Origin: Salinarimonas ramus
Lineage (GTDB): Bacteria > Pseudomonadota > Alphaproteobacteria > Rhizobiales > Beijerinckiaceae
Reading direction: 5' to 3'
NCBI RefSeq assembly: GCF_014645695.1
Contig: NZ_BMMF01000006.1
Location: 71,322-135,321 of the forward strand
DNA length: 64,000 bases
Shown in pieces: positions 38,814 through 48,172 of this stretch (within the stretch, counting starts at the first letter, position 1; each line of letters begins with the position of its first letter). A program made the position numbers and the translations under genes. The notes under the pieces are model-generated. The model ran no database searches and was not told where the DNA came from. It was given only the letters and a program-made list of their open reading frames with translations.

Positions 38814-38825
38814 GTGATATGTCAC
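38814..38825. promoter_or_regulatory. Candidate operator GTGATATGTCAC
   Basis: This 12-base near-palindrome (GTGA-TATG-TCAC) lies 25 bases upstream of the second Gfo/Idh/MocA gene. A second site with the same GTGATAT half lies 31 bases upstream of the divergent lysR gene. The symmetry and placement suggest binding by one regulator. Confidence 0.45.
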
Positions 38826-38955
38826 TGCTGGTGAGCATAGCTGTCAAGACGTCGCTCCGCTCGTGCGAGATCGGCGCTATGCCATTGGCGTTGACCCCGA
38901 TCTGAGGCCGATCTAGGCTCCTCTATGCGAGCTCGTCGCGTTCTCGTGCGCGCGT

Positions 38956-38967
38956 GTGATATATCAA
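38956..38967. promoter_or_regulatory. Candidate operator GTGATATATCAA
   Basis: TGATATATCA is a perfect 10-base palindrome, 31 bases upstream of the LysR start, and shares GTGATAT with the site at 38814. It may let the regulator repress itself while controlling the divergent operon. Confidence 0.45.
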
Positions 38968-38997
38968 GAGCAGGTCGGGGAGGGAGGACGTCCGGGC

Positions 38998-39954
38998 ATG
39001 CAGTGCAGTCTCAGGGACATGGCGATCTTCGTCGCCGCCTACGAGGAGCGCTCCTTCACCGCCGCCGCGCAGCGGGAGAACGCGACGCAATCGGGCGTCT
39101 CGCAGCACATCCGCAATCTCGAGCACGTCGTGGGCGTCCAGCTCTTCGTGCGCGAGCGCGGCGGCGTCATCCCCACGCCCGCGGCGGCGAGCTTCTATCG
39201 CAGCTGCCTGGAGGTGATGCGCGCGCACGACGCCGCGCGCCGGGACGTCGCGCGCTTCGGCAAGGGCCCGATCGGCGAGCTGCGCGTCGGGCTGATGCCG
39301 ACGATGACGAGCCGCGTCCTGGCGCCGGCGCTCGACGCCTTCGTGGGGCAGGCGCCCAACGTCGCCGTCCACGTGGTGGAGGGCTACTCGGCCGCCTTGA
39401 CGCAGATGGTGCAGGGCGGAGAGCTCGACTTCGCCGTCGTCCCCGCCTTCGCCGGCGCGCCGGGCGTGCGGGCGCGCCACTTCGTGCGCACCCGCGAGAC
39501 GCTGGTCTCGCGGCCGGACAGCGGCCTGCGCCATCTCGCGCCCGTGCGGCTCGGCACGCTGGGCCCCCTCGATCTCGTCCTGCCCGGCCCCGGCAACACG
39601 CGACGGCGCACCATCGAGACCTATTGCACGACCCACGGCATCGAGATCGCCCGGGTGGTGGAGCTCGACGCCATGCTGGGCACCCTCGATCTCGTGGCGC
39701 GCACGCGCTTCGTCGCGGTGCTCCCCGCGATCATGATGGACACCCGCCGCGGTCAGCACGGGCTCACGGTGAACCCCATCGCGGACCCGGAGCTGCCGCT
39801 CGACCTCACCCTCATCGAGCCCGCGCGGCGGGAGCGCTCGCCGGCCTCCGCCCTGTTCGAGGAGCTGCTGCTCGCCTCCGCGCAGGACCTGAACGCGCGC
39901 TGGGCGGCGGTGCTCGAGACGCAGCCGCGCACGGCGCTCGCGGCGTCCGGCTGA
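38998..39954 (+). CDS. LysR family transcriptional regulator
   Basis: The 318-aa protein has the LysR winged helix at residues 1-65 (MAIFVAAYEERSFTAAAQRE, ATQSGVSQHIRNLEHVVGVQ) and a periplasmic-binding-like effector domain ('GELRVGLMPTMTSRVLAPAL', 'GGELDFAVVPAF'). ATG at 38998 follows GGGAGGACG. Divergent from the dehydrogenase/transporter operon and upstream of a TRAP-type protein gene, it is the likely local regulator sensing a carboxylate. Confidence 0.9.
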   Translation: MQCSLRDMAIFVAAYEERSFTAAAQRENATQSGVSQHIRNLEHVVGVQLFVRERGGVIPTPAAASFYRSCLEVMRAHDAARRDVARFGKGPIGELRVGLMPTMTSRVLAPALDAFVGQAPNVAVHVVEGYSAALTQMVQGGELDFAVVPAFAGAPGVRARHFVRTRETLVSRPDSGLRHLAPVRLGTLGPLDLVLPGPGNTRRRTIETYCTTHGIEIARVVELDAMLGTLDLVARTRFVAVLPAIMMDTRRGQHGLTVNPIADPELPLDLTLIEPARRERSPASALFEELLLASAQDLNARWAAVLETQPRTALAASG

Positions 39955-39985
39955 TGCGGCGCGCACCGGCTGGAAAGACAGCGAA

Positions 39986-40912
39986 ATGACGCGAACCGTC
40001 CCGACCCTGCGGATCGGCGGCTATCAGGGCCCGCGCTCCGTCCACACCGCCGGCATCGCCGCCTTCGCGGCGGCGCTGGAGCGCATCGCGGGGGACGCGC
40101 TCGCGATCGAGCGCACCGACGACGTCACCGCCGCGGGCGGCAGCGCGGGGGCGCTCTTCGCGGACATCGAGGCCGGCCGGACGGAAGCCGGCTACATGGC
40201 GTCCGGCTACCTCACCGCCCGCGTGCCGGAGCTCGCGGTGCTCGACCTGCCCTTCACCGTGCGCGACCGCGAGAGCGCGCTCGCCGCCCTCGACGGGCGG
40301 GCGGGAACGCTCCTGCGCGAGGCCGTGGAGGCGAGGACGGGCTATGGCGTGCTCGGCTTCTGGGACAACGGTGTGCGCCACGTGACCAACCGGGCGCGGC
40401 CGATCCGAAGTCCGGAGGATTGCCGCGGCCTCGTGATCCGCACCCTCGACAACGCCATCTACCAGGAGGCGCTCGCGGGAATGGGCTTCACGCCGATCGT
40501 CACCGACGTGCGCGAACTGCGCGAGGCGGTGGTCACGGGGCGGGTCGACGCGCAGGAGAACCCGCTGACGAACACGATCGGCTTCGACGCTCACAAGCAT
40601 CATCCGCACGTGAGCCTCACGGGGCACGTCTTCGGCGTCGCGCTCCTCGTCTGCCATGCGCCGTGGCTCGCCTCCTTGCCGCACGAGCTGCGCGCGCACG
40701 TGCACACCGCCGCGGCGGAGGCGACGGGCGTGCAGCGGGCGCAGGCGCGCGCTCGCGAGGCGGAGGATCTCGCCTTCCTGCGAGCGGAAGGCGCGGCGAT
40801 CCTCGCGGGCGACGACCTCGACCTCGCCGCCTTCCGCCGCGCCTGCGCGCCCATCGTGGAGCGCGAAGCGGCCCGCCTCGATCCCGCGCTGCGCGCCGCC
40901 TACGGGGTCTGA
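39986..40912 (+). CDS. DctP-like TRAP substrate-binding protein lacking a signal peptide
   Basis: The 308-aa protein fits TRAP DctP proteins: 'ALFADIEAGRTEAGYMASGYL', 'RVPELAVLDLPFTVRDRESA', 'GVLGFWDNGVRHVTNRARPI', 'DCRGLVIRTLDNAIYQEALA', 'MGFTPIVTDVRELREAVVTG' and 'VDAQENPLTNTIGF'. The N-terminus (MTRTVPTLRIGGYQGPRSV) goes straight into the first strand with no hydrophobic leader, and no DctQ/DctM genes are present. A cytoplasmic or moonlighting role is possible; a misplaced start was considered but the gap to lysR is only 31 bases. Confidence 0.82.
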   Translation: MTRTVPTLRIGGYQGPRSVHTAGIAAFAAALERIAGDALAIERTDDVTAAGGSAGALFADIEAGRTEAGYMASGYLTARVPELAVLDLPFTVRDRESALAALDGRAGTLLREAVEARTGYGVLGFWDNGVRHVTNRARPIRSPEDCRGLVIRTLDNAIYQEALAGMGFTPIVTDVRELREAVVTGRVDAQENPLTNTIGFDAHKHHPHVSLTGHVFGVALLVCHAPWLASLPHELRAHVHTAAAEATGVQRAQARAREAEDLAFLRAEGAAILAGDDLDLAAFRRACAPIVEREAARLDPALRAAYGV

Positions 40913-40968
40913 CGAGCCCCGGCGGTCCCTTGCGCCGGCGCGCCGCGCGGGCGTAGCCTCGGCGCGTC

Positions 40969-41748
40969 ATGGCGAAGGATACGCACCCGAGAGAGCCCGT
41001 CACCGCCGCCCTGTTCGACATGGACGGCGTCGTGACGGATACCGCGCAGGCGCATTTCGCCGCCTGGAAGGAGACCTTCGATCCGGTTCTCGCGCGCCAC
41101 GGATCGGGTGCGGCGGCGGCGCCGTTCACGCAGGCCGACTACCACGCTCATGTCGACGGCGTGCCGCGCCTCGACGGCGTGCGCCGCCTCCTCGCCGCCC
41201 GCGGCATGGCCCTGCCCGAGGGCGTACCGGGCGAAACGGATCTCGACAGCGTCGAGGGGATCGCCGCGACGAAGAACCGGCGCTTCGGTGCATGGCTCGA
41301 GAGCCGCGCCGTTCCCGCCTATCCGGACACGATCGCGCTGATCCGCGCTCTGCGCGAGCGGGGCGTGCGCGTCGGTCTGTTCTCGGCGAGCCGAAACACC
41401 GCGCGGGTGCTCGCCAGCGCGGGCGTGACCGACCTGTTCGAGGCGATCGTCGACGGGGAGGTCGCCCGCGCGCTCGCGTTGCCGGGCAAGCCCGATCCCG
41501 CCATGCCCGTCGAGGCGGCGCGGCGGCTGGGTGCGGAGCCCGCCCGTGCGGCTCTCTTCGAGGATGCGGTCTCCGGCGTCGAGGCGGGGCGGCGCGGTGG
41601 CTTCGGGCTCGTGATCGGCGTCGATCGCGAGGCGGGTGCGAAGCGCGGCTCCCATGCGGCGGCGCTGCGGGCGAGCGGCGCCGATCTCGTGCTCGACGAC
41701 CTGCGCGCCGCGCTACCGGTCCTCGTGCCGGGCGCGGCGATCGCGTGA
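40969..41748 (+). CDS. HAD family hydrolase, beta-phosphoglucomutase-like
   Basis: The 259-aa protein shows the HAD motifs: 'ALFDMDGVVTDTAQAHFAAW' (DxDGV, T), 'VGLFSASRN' (S), 'GKPDPAMPVEAARRLG' (K) and 'ALFEDAVSGVEAGRRGGFGL' (ED). The cap region 'HVDGVPRLDGVRRLLAARGM' resembles beta-phosphoglucomutases. Without a maltose/trehalose phosphorylase neighbour, the substrate (a sugar phosphate) is uncertain. It ends 5 bp from the convergent recJ. Confidence 0.88.
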   Translation: MAKDTHPREPVTAALFDMDGVVTDTAQAHFAAWKETFDPVLARHGSGAAAAPFTQADYHAHVDGVPRLDGVRRLLAARGMALPEGVPGETDLDSVEGIAATKNRRFGAWLESRAVPAYPDTIALIRALRERGVRVGLFSASRNTARVLASAGVTDLFEAIVDGEVARALALPGKPDPAMPVEAARRLGAEPARAALFEDAVSGVEAGRRGGFGLVIGVDREAGAKRGSHAAALRASGADLVLDDLRAALPVLVPGAAIA

Positions 41749-41752
41749 GCGG

Positions 41753-43591
41753 TCAGCCGGAGCTCGTCGGCTCGGCGACGTCGGAGATCCGCACCTCGAT
41801 GCGGGTGCGTCCGCCCCAGGCGTTGCGCGTGAGCGAGCCCGCCACGTGGAGCGGGCGTCCCTCCGCCGCGAGCAGCGCCCGACCGAGCGGCTCCTGCGCG
41901 CAACGGAAGGCGATCCCCTCGACGGTGCGGCCGTCGCCGGCCGAGAGCGTCGCCTTCACGTGCCCGGTGCCGACGACGAGGGCGCGCGTCACGCGATGCG
42001 CGCCGAAGGCGAAGACCGGCTCCGGGCAGCCGGAGCCGAAGGGGCCGGCCTGCTCCAGCGCGTCGAAGAGATCGGTCGTCGCGCCGCCGGCGGTGAGCCG
42101 CGCGTCGATGGGGAGCGCATCGCTCGCCAGAGAGGCCGCGACGGGATCGGCGAGGCGCTCTGCGACGAAGCTCCCGAACCGGGCGAGGCCGTCGAGCGGG
42201 ACGGTCGCGCCCGCCGCCATGGCGTGGCCGCCGCCCTTCGCCGCGAGCCCCGCCTCCACGGCTGCGCGCACGGCGCGGCCGATGTCGGCGCCGGGAACCG
42301 AGCGGCCCGATCCCGTCGCGAGCCCTTCCGGCGAGGGCGCGCCGAAGGCGAAGGCGGGGCGCCTGAAGCGCTCCTTCAGCCGCGCCGCGACGAGCCCGAC
42401 GATGCCGGGATGCCAGTCGGCACCTGCGACGACGAGCACGGGGGCGTCCGGCGCCGCGCCGAGGCTGCGCTCCGCCTGCGCCACCGCCTCCTCCAGCGCC
42501 AGTGCCTCGATGGCCTGGCGCTCGCGATTGTGCCGATCGAGCGCCTCCGCCATCCGCGCGGCCTCGTGGGGATCGTCCTCGGTGAGGAGGCGCGCGCCGA
42601 GCGAGGCGTCGCCGACGCGCCCGCCGGCATTGATCCGCGGACCCACCAGATAACCGAGATGCCAGGCCTCCGGCGCGGCGGTGAGGCCCGCCGCGTCGAG
42701 GAGCGCCGCGAGGCCGGGACGTCCGCGCCCGCGCATCACCGCGAGGCCCTGGCGCACGAAGGCGCGATTGAGGCCGACGAGCGGCACGACGTCGGCGATG
42801 GTCGCGAGCGCGACGATGTCGAGCTCGCCCATCAGGTCCGGCAGCCGCCGCGCGAGCGCCGGCTCGCCGCGAAGCCGCCGGGCGAGCGCCACGAGGGCGA
42901 GGAAGACCACGCCCGCCGCGCACAGATGCCCGAGCCCGGAGAGGTCGTCCTGCCGGTTCGGGTTCACCAGCGCCGCGACCGCGGGCAGCTGCTCGGGGGC
43001 CTGGTGGTGGTCGAGGACGACGACGTCCATGCCCAGCCGCGCCGCCTCGGCGAAGGGCTCGTGGCTCGCCGTGCCGCAATCGACGCAGACGAGGAGCGTC
43101 GCCCCCGCCTCCGCGAGGGCCCGGATCGCGCCCACGTTCGGGCCGTAGCCCTCGGTGATGCGGTCGGGAATGTGGATGTCCACCCGCAGCCCCAGCGCGC
43201 GCAGGAAGCGCGCGGCGAGCGCCGCCGAGCAGGCGCCGTCGACGTCGTAATCGCCGAAGACCGCCACGCGCTCGCCCCGCAGGACGGCGCGGGCGAGCCG
43301 CTCGGTGGCGGCGTCCATGTCGACGAGGGTCGAGGGATCGGGCATCAGGTCGCGCAGCTTCGGCGCGAGGAAGCCGGGCGCCTCGTCGAGCGCCACGCCG
43401 CGCGCGGCGAGAACGCGGGAGAGGGCGTCGGGCACGCCGTGAGCTTGCGCGATGGCGGTGGCGACGAGACGCGTCTGCGCGTCGAGCCGCTCGTGCCATG
43501 GGCGGCCGGTCACCGAGCGGGCGACGTCGAGCACCGCGCGGGGGGCGTCCGCCGCGGCGGCGACCGGTAGGCGCAGGGCGGCCTCGGGCAT
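41753..43591 (-). CDS. recJ: Single-stranded-DNA-specific exonuclease RecJ
   Basis: RecJ degrades ssDNA 5'-3' in recombination and mismatch repair. The 612-aa protein has DHH motifs 'VFGDYDVDGACSAALAARFL', 'LVCVDCGTASHEP', 'VVVLDHHQAPEQLPAV' and the DHHA1 'KGGGHAMAAGATV' motif, ending with the OB-type domain ('GVRISDVAEP'-like 'EVRISDVAEPTSSG'). ATG at 43591 (MPEAALRLPVA) is chosen; the longer upstream reading is a non-homologous extension. Confidence 0.95.
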   Translation of the reverse strand: MPEAALRLPVAAAADAPRAVLDVARSVTGRPWHERLDAQTRLVATAIAQAHGVPDALSRVLAARGVALDEAPGFLAPKLRDLMPDPSTLVDMDAATERLARAVLRGERVAVFGDYDVDGACSAALAARFLRALGLRVDIHIPDRITEGYGPNVGAIRALAEAGATLLVCVDCGTASHEPFAEAARLGMDVVVLDHHQAPEQLPAVAALVNPNRQDDLSGLGHLCAAGVVFLALVALARRLRGEPALARRLPDLMGELDIVALATIADVVPLVGLNRAFVRQGLAVMRGRGRPGLAALLDAAGLTAAPEAWHLGYLVGPRINAGGRVGDASLGARLLTEDDPHEAARMAEALDRHNRERQAIEALALEEAVAQAERSLGAAPDAPVLVVAGADWHPGIVGLVAARLKERFRRPAFAFGAPSPEGLATGSGRSVPGADIGRAVRAAVEAGLAAKGGGHAMAAGATVPLDGLARFGSFVAERLADPVAASLASDALPIDARLTAGGATTDLFDALEQAGPFGSGCPEPVFAFGAHRVTRALVVGTGHVKATLSAGDGRTVEGIAFRCAQEPLGRALLAAEGRPLHVAGSLTRNAWGGRTRIEVRISDVAEPTSSG

Positions 43592-43825
43592 CAAGCTCGT
43601 CTCTCGCTCTCCGATCGGGCGGCGCACGCGACGCGCAACGCCCGCTCGTGGTGTCGGTTTCGCCTCCCGCTTGTTCCATGTCGGGACGGGGTCGGCAAGG
43701 ACGCGCACGTCCCGGTCCACAGGAGGGAGTCGATCGGTCGCGGCGCGCGCCCCGACGAGCGGACGATTGCGGGAGGGCGCCTCCCACGCTTAGGCTTCGC
43801 GGAACGACAGCGCGGAGGATGCGCC

Positions 43826-45451
43826 ATGGCCTCGATCTACGACCGCGATCTCGACCGTAACCCGGCGAACTTCCAGCCGCTGACGCCGCTCGGCTTCCTG
43901 GAGCGCGCGGCGCACGTCTTTCCCGATCGCGTGGCGATCGTGCACGGGGGGCTGCGCCGGACCTATGCCGAGTTCTACGCCCGCGCCCGGCGCCTCGCTT
44001 CGGCGCTGGCGAAGCGCGGCATCGGCCGCGGCGACACGGTGGCGGCGATGCTGCCCAACATCCCGGCGATGCTCGAGGCGCATTACGGGGTGCCAATGGC
44101 CGGCTGCGTGCTCAACACGCTCAACACCCGTCTCGACGCGGGCATCATCGCCTTCTCGCTGCGCCATGGCGAGGCGAAGGCGCTCCTCGTCGATCGCGAA
44201 TTCGCGGGCGTGATCCGAAAGGCGCTGGCCGAGGTCGAGCACGACATCCTCGTCGTCGACGTGGACGACCCCGAATATGCGGGGGAGGGGGAGCGGCTCG
44301 GCACGACCGAATACGAGGCGCTCCTCGCCGAGGGCGATCCGGAATTCGCATGGGTGCCGCCGCAGGACGAGTGGGACGCGATCACGCTGAACTACACGTC
44401 CGGCACGACGGGGGACCCCAAGGGCGTCGTCTACCACCATCGCGGCGCCTACCTTCTCGCCACGGGCAACATCGTCACCTGCGCCATGGGCAAGCACCCG
44501 GTCTATCTATGGACCCTGCCCATGTTCCACTGCAATGGCTGGTGCTTCCCCTGGTCGATCTCGGTGGTGGCGGGCACGCATGTCTGCCTGCGGCAGGTGC
44601 GCGCCCGGCCCATGTACGACGCGATCGCCGAGCACGGCGTCACGCATCTGTGCGGCGCACCCATCGTCATGGCGACGCTGCTCAACGCGCCGGAGGCGGA
44701 GAAGCGCCCGCTGCCGCACGAGGTGCAGTTCTTCACCGCCGCCGCGCCGCCGCCGGAATCGGTGCTCGCCGCCATGCGCGAGGCGGGCTTTTCCGTGACG
44801 CACCTCTACGGCCTGACCGAGACCTACGGCCCCTCCGTCGTCAACGACTGGAACCCGGACTGGGACGGGCTCGACGGGGCCGCCTACGCGCAGAAGAAGG
44901 CGCGCCAGGGCGTGCGCTACGCGGCGCTCGAAGCGCTCGATGTGCTCGACCCGCAGTCGATGGAGCCCGTTCCCGCCGATGGGGTGACGATGGGCGAGGT
45001 GATGATGCGCGGCAACGTCGTGATGAAGGGCTATCTCAAGAACCCGAGCGCCACGGCCAAGGCCTTCGCCGGCGGCTGGTTCCGCTCGGGCGATCTCGGC
45101 GTGAAGCACCCCGACGGCTACGTGCAGCTCAAGGACCGCTCGAAGGACATCATCATCTCGGGGGGCGAGAACATCTCCTCGATCGAGGTCGAGGACGTGC
45201 TCTACAAGCATCCCGCGGTCGCCGCCTGCGGCGTCGTGGCGAAGCCCGACGAGAAGTGGGGCGAGACGCCCTGCGCCTTCGTGGAGCTGCGCCCCGGCGC
45301 GAGCGCGACGGCGGAGGAGATCGTCGCCTTCTGCCGCGAGCGGCTGGCGCACTACAAGTGCCCGCGCCACATCGTCTTTTCGGAGATCCCCAAGACCTCG
45401 ACGGGCAAGATCCAGAAGTTCCGACTGCGGGAGATGGCGCGCGAGGCGTGA
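43826..45451 (+). CDS. AMP-forming acyl-CoA synthetase (fatty-acid type)
   Basis: The 541-aa enzyme activates a carboxylic acid to acyl-CoA via acyl-AMP. Motifs: P-loop 'NYTSGTTGDPKGVVYHHRG', 'YLWTLPMFHCNGWCFPWS', 'VTHLYGLTETYGPSVVNDWN', 'LKDRSKDIIISGGENISSIE' and the catalytic Lys 'KTSTGKIQKF'. The pattern matches medium/long-chain acyl-CoA synthetases related to 3-methylmercaptopropionyl-CoA ligase. GGAGGA precedes ATG at 43826. It stands alone; the preceding gap 43592-43825 shows no other gene. Confidence 0.92.
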   Translation: MASIYDRDLDRNPANFQPLTPLGFLERAAHVFPDRVAIVHGGLRRTYAEFYARARRLASALAKRGIGRGDTVAAMLPNIPAMLEAHYGVPMAGCVLNTLNTRLDAGIIAFSLRHGEAKALLVDREFAGVIRKALAEVEHDILVVDVDDPEYAGEGERLGTTEYEALLAEGDPEFAWVPPQDEWDAITLNYTSGTTGDPKGVVYHHRGAYLLATGNIVTCAMGKHPVYLWTLPMFHCNGWCFPWSISVVAGTHVCLRQVRARPMYDAIAEHGVTHLCGAPIVMATLLNAPEAEKRPLPHEVQFFTAAAPPPESVLAAMREAGFSVTHLYGLTETYGPSVVNDWNPDWDGLDGAAYAQKKARQGVRYAALEALDVLDPQSMEPVPADGVTMGEVMMRGNVVMKGYLKNPSATAKAFAGGWFRSGDLGVKHPDGYVQLKDRSKDIIISGGENISSIEVEDVLYKHPAVAACGVVAKPDEKWGETPCAFVELRPGASATAEEIVAFCRERLAHYKCPRHIVFSEIPKTSTGKIQKFRLREMAREA

Positions 45452-45475
45452 TCCCGGCCGGTTCCCGCGCCGGCG

Positions 45476-46630
45476 TCAGCCGGGCCGGCTCTCCTCGACG
45501 ATCACCTTGCCGTCGCGCAGCCCCAGCATCAGCGCGCCCTGCTTGAGCGCGAGCGCGCGCTCGCCGAACAGGCTGCGCCGCCAGCCATGGAGCGCCGGGA
45601 CGTCCGCGTCGTCGCTCTCGGCGATGGCCTCGAGATCGTCGACGGTTGCGACGATCTTCGTCGCCACGCCCTCGTCCTCGCACACGGCCTTGAGCAGCAC
45701 CTTCAGCAGATCGACCGTGGCCCCGGTCTGGCCGCGATTGCCGCGGCGCTCGGGCATGGCGATGGTGGAGGGATCGCGGTCGAGCCCGCGCTTGACGGCC
45801 GCGAGCACGCCGTCCGCGTGACGGGAGCGCTCGAAGCCGTTGGGCAGCGCCCGCAGGCGGCCCATGGCGGTGGCGTCCCGCGGGGCGGTGACGGCGATCT
45901 CGACGACGGCGTCGTCCTTCATCACGCGCTGGCGCGGGACGTCGCGCGTCTGCGCCTCGCGCTCGCGCCAGGCGGCGACCTCGATGAGGACGGCGAGCTC
46001 GCGCGCCTTGCGCACGCGCCCGGAGAGCCGGCGATAGGCGCTCTCGGGGTCGGAGGCGTAGGTGTCCGGCGAGGTGAGGACCGCCATCTCCTCCTCGAGC
46101 CAGGCGCGCCGGCCGGTCTCGGCCAGCTGCGCCTCCAGCGCCTCGTAGACGGGGATGAGATGCGTCACGTCCGAGAGCGCGTAGGCGAGCTGCGCGTCCG
46201 ACAGCGGCCGGCGCGACCAGTCCGTGAAGCGGGAGGACTTGTCGATGCGCGCCTTGGCGAGGTCGTTGGCGAGCTGCTCGTAGGAGACCGAATCGCCGTA
46301 GCCGCACACCATGGCGGCGACCTGCGTGTCGAAGAGCGGGGCCGGGATGAGCCGGCCCAGGATCCAGACGATCTCGAGATCCTGGCGCGCGGAATGGAAG
46401 ACCTTCACCACCCGCTCGTTCGCCATCAGCGAGAGAAAGGGCGAGAGGTCGATGCCGGGCGCCAGCGGATCGACGAGGACGCCCTCGTCGGGGCTCGCCA
46501 TCTGAACGAGGCAGAGCTTGGGATAATACGTGGTCTCGCGCATGAACTCCGTGTCGACCGTCACGAAGGGATGCGAGGCGAGACGCGCGCAGGCGGCGGC
46601 GAGGGCGTCGGTGTCGGTGATCAGCTCCAT
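45476..46630 (-). CDS. rnd: Ribonuclease D
   Basis: RNase D is a 3'-5' exonuclease trimming tRNA precursors. The 384-aa protein shows the DEDD residues: '[20 protein letters not shown]' (D, E), '[11 protein letters not shown]' (D) and '[19 protein letters not shown]' (D), plus an HRDC domain in the C-terminal half. ATG at 46630 ([12 protein letters not shown]) is the family start. It lies convergent with the acyl-CoA synthetase. Confidence 0.95.
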   Translation of the reverse strand: MELITDTDALAAACARLASHPFVTVDTEFMRETTYYPKLCLVQMASPDEGVLVDPLAPGIDLSPFLSLMANERVVKVFHSARQDLEIVWILGRLIPAPLFDTQVAAMVCGYGDSVSYEQLANDLAKARIDKSSRFTDWSRRPLSDAQLAYALSDVTHLIPVYEALEAQLAETGRRAWLEEEMAVLTSPDTYASDPESAYRRLSGRVRKARELAVLIEVAAWREREAQTRDVPRQRVMKDDAVVEIAVTAPRDATAMGRLRALPNGFERSRHADGVLAAVKRGLDRDPSTIAMPERRGNRGQTGATVDLLKVLLKAVCEDEGVATKIVATVDDLEAIAESDDADVPALHGWRRSLFGERALALKQGALMLGLRDGKVIVEESRPG

Positions 46631-46913
46631 GCATGCGTCATAGCGGAGAACGCATGCGCACGCCAAGACCGTCGACGTGCGAGCACGCGGTTGCGCCCGC
46701 CGACGCCTATTTCACATGGAAGAGTCGAACGGTCGCAGATTTTCGCTGCGCTGCCGCATTTTTCGGCAGTAAAAGCATCGACTCGGCACCAAGCTTGGCC
46801 TTGAGGCAAGAGGATTGGTAGAACGAACGAGAGCGAAAGTTCCCTGCGAGAACAGTTCCGAGCATATCCGCTTCGGTGCTGGGAACACGAGCCCGCCGCG
46901 CTCTCCCGGGGAT

Positions 46914-46942
46914 TTGCCTTTTGCGCTGCGATGCCCTAACTA
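46914..46942 (+). promoter_or_regulatory. Candidate promoter of the gpsA operon
   Basis: TTGCCT (46914-46919) and TAACTA (46937-46942) are 17 bases apart, about 97 bases before the gpsA start. The 408-bp gap 46631-47038 is less GC-rich than average and holds no convincing gene; rnd's own promoter must also lie there. Confidence 0.4.
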
Positions 46943-47038
46943 GACGGACATCATCACGGAACGCGCCTCGCTGCGGCACGCCACATCTACGTGGCGGCGC
47001 CCCGATCCGGCCGCGCGTCCCAACCCCGGAGGGCTGCC

Positions 47039-48172
47039 TTGACACTCGAGCATGCAGCCGCACGGTCGCTCGACGAGCAGAGACCAGCGGTATTCGACAC
47101 CATCGCCGTGATCGGCGCGGGTTCCTGGGGCACGGCGCTGGCGCTCACCGCCTGGCGCGCCGGACGGCGCGTCAGGCTGTGGGCGCGCGAGGAGCACGTG
47201 GTGGACGCGGTCGCCCGCGAGCGCCGCAATCCGTTCCTGCCCCACGCCGACATCCCCGAGGAGCTCCTCGTCACCAACGAGATGGAGGAGGCCCTCGCGG
47301 GCGCCGACCTCGTGGTGCTGGTGAGCCCCTCGCAGCATCTGCGCGCCGTCGCCGGCCGCGTCGAGCCGCTGATCCCGCGCTCGGTCCCCGTGGTCGTGTG
47401 CGCCAAGGGCATCGAGCGCGAGACCGGCTACCTCATGGGCGAGGTGATCGAGGAGGTCATGCCCGGCCGCGAGATGGCCGTGCTCTCCGGGCCGACCTTC
47501 GCGGGCGAGGTCGCGCAGGACATGGCGACGGGCGTCACCGTCGCCGCCGCGCAGGACGATACTCGCGACGGCTTCCACGACGACCATCTCGCCGCGCGCG
47601 TCGCCGTCACCTTCGCGAGCGAATCCTTCCGGCCTTACGTCTCCGACGACGTGCGCGGCGTCGAGATCGGCGGCGCGGCCAAGAACGTCATCGCCATCGC
47701 CTGCGGCGTGGCCGAGGGGCTCGGGCTGGGCTCGAACGCGCGGGCGATGATCATCACCCGCGGTCTCGCCGAGATCACCGAGCTCGGCCTCGCCATCGGC
47801 GCGCGGCTGGAGACGCTGCTCGGCCTCGCCGGCGCGGGCGACCTGATGCTCACCTGCTCGTCGACCCAGTCGCGCAACTTCAGCTACGGCAAGGCGCTCG
47901 GCGCCGGCGAGGAGGCCGTGCGCCGCGCCGACGGCCCGGTCGTGGAGGGCGCGGAGAACGCCCAGTCGGTCGTGGCGCTGGCCCGGCGCCTCGGCGTCAA
48001 GATGCCGGTCTGCGAGACCGTGCTCGGCATCCTCGACGGCGCGCCGGTCTCGGCCTCCATGAAGGAGCTGATGCTCGCCGACCTCCACCCGGAGGCGGTC
48101 GGCGCCAGCGACGACTGGACCACCCCCCATCCCGCCCGCATCGAGCTCGAAGAGGAGCGCCTGTCCGCATGA
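47039..48172 (+). CDS. gpsA: Glycerol-3-phosphate dehydrogenase [NAD(P)+]
   Basis: GpsA reduces dihydroxyacetone phosphate to sn-glycerol-3-phosphate. The 377-aa protein has 'IAVIGAGSWGTALALTAWRA' (Rossmann), 'VVVCAKGIERETG', the catalytic Lys in 'EIGGAAKNVIAIACGVAEGL' and 'AGAGDLMLTCSSTQSRNFSY'. A TTG at 47039 has GGAGG seven bases upstream, giving a ~33-residue extension before the Rossmann fold compared with other GpsA. Its stop overlaps the next start (ATGA). The operon suggests that its product feeds glucosylglycerol synthesis. Confidence 0.93.
   Translation: MTLEHAAARSLDEQRPAVFDTIAVIGAGSWGTALALTAWRAGRRVRLWAREEHVVDAVARERRNPFLPHADIPEELLVTNEMEEALAGADLVVLVSPSQHLRAVAGRVEPLIPRSVPVVVCAKGIERETGYLMGEVIEEVMPGREMAVLSGPTFAGEVAQDMATGVTVAAAQDDTRDGFHDDHLAARVAVTFASESFRPYVSDDVRGVEIGGAAKNVIAIACGVAEGLGLGSNARAMIITRGLAEITELGLAIGARLETLLGLAGAGDLMLTCSSTQSRNFSYGKALGAGEEAVRRADGPVVEGAENAQSVVALARRLGVKMPVCETVLGILDGAPVSASMKELMLADLHPEAVGASDDWTTPHPARIELEEERLSA

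Noticed and set aside
46839-46853. GTTC-N7-GAAC upstream of gpsA, resembling a LexA box
   Set aside because: Alphaproteobacterial LexA sites are direct repeats (GAACN7GAAC or GTTCN7GTTC); this one is inverted.
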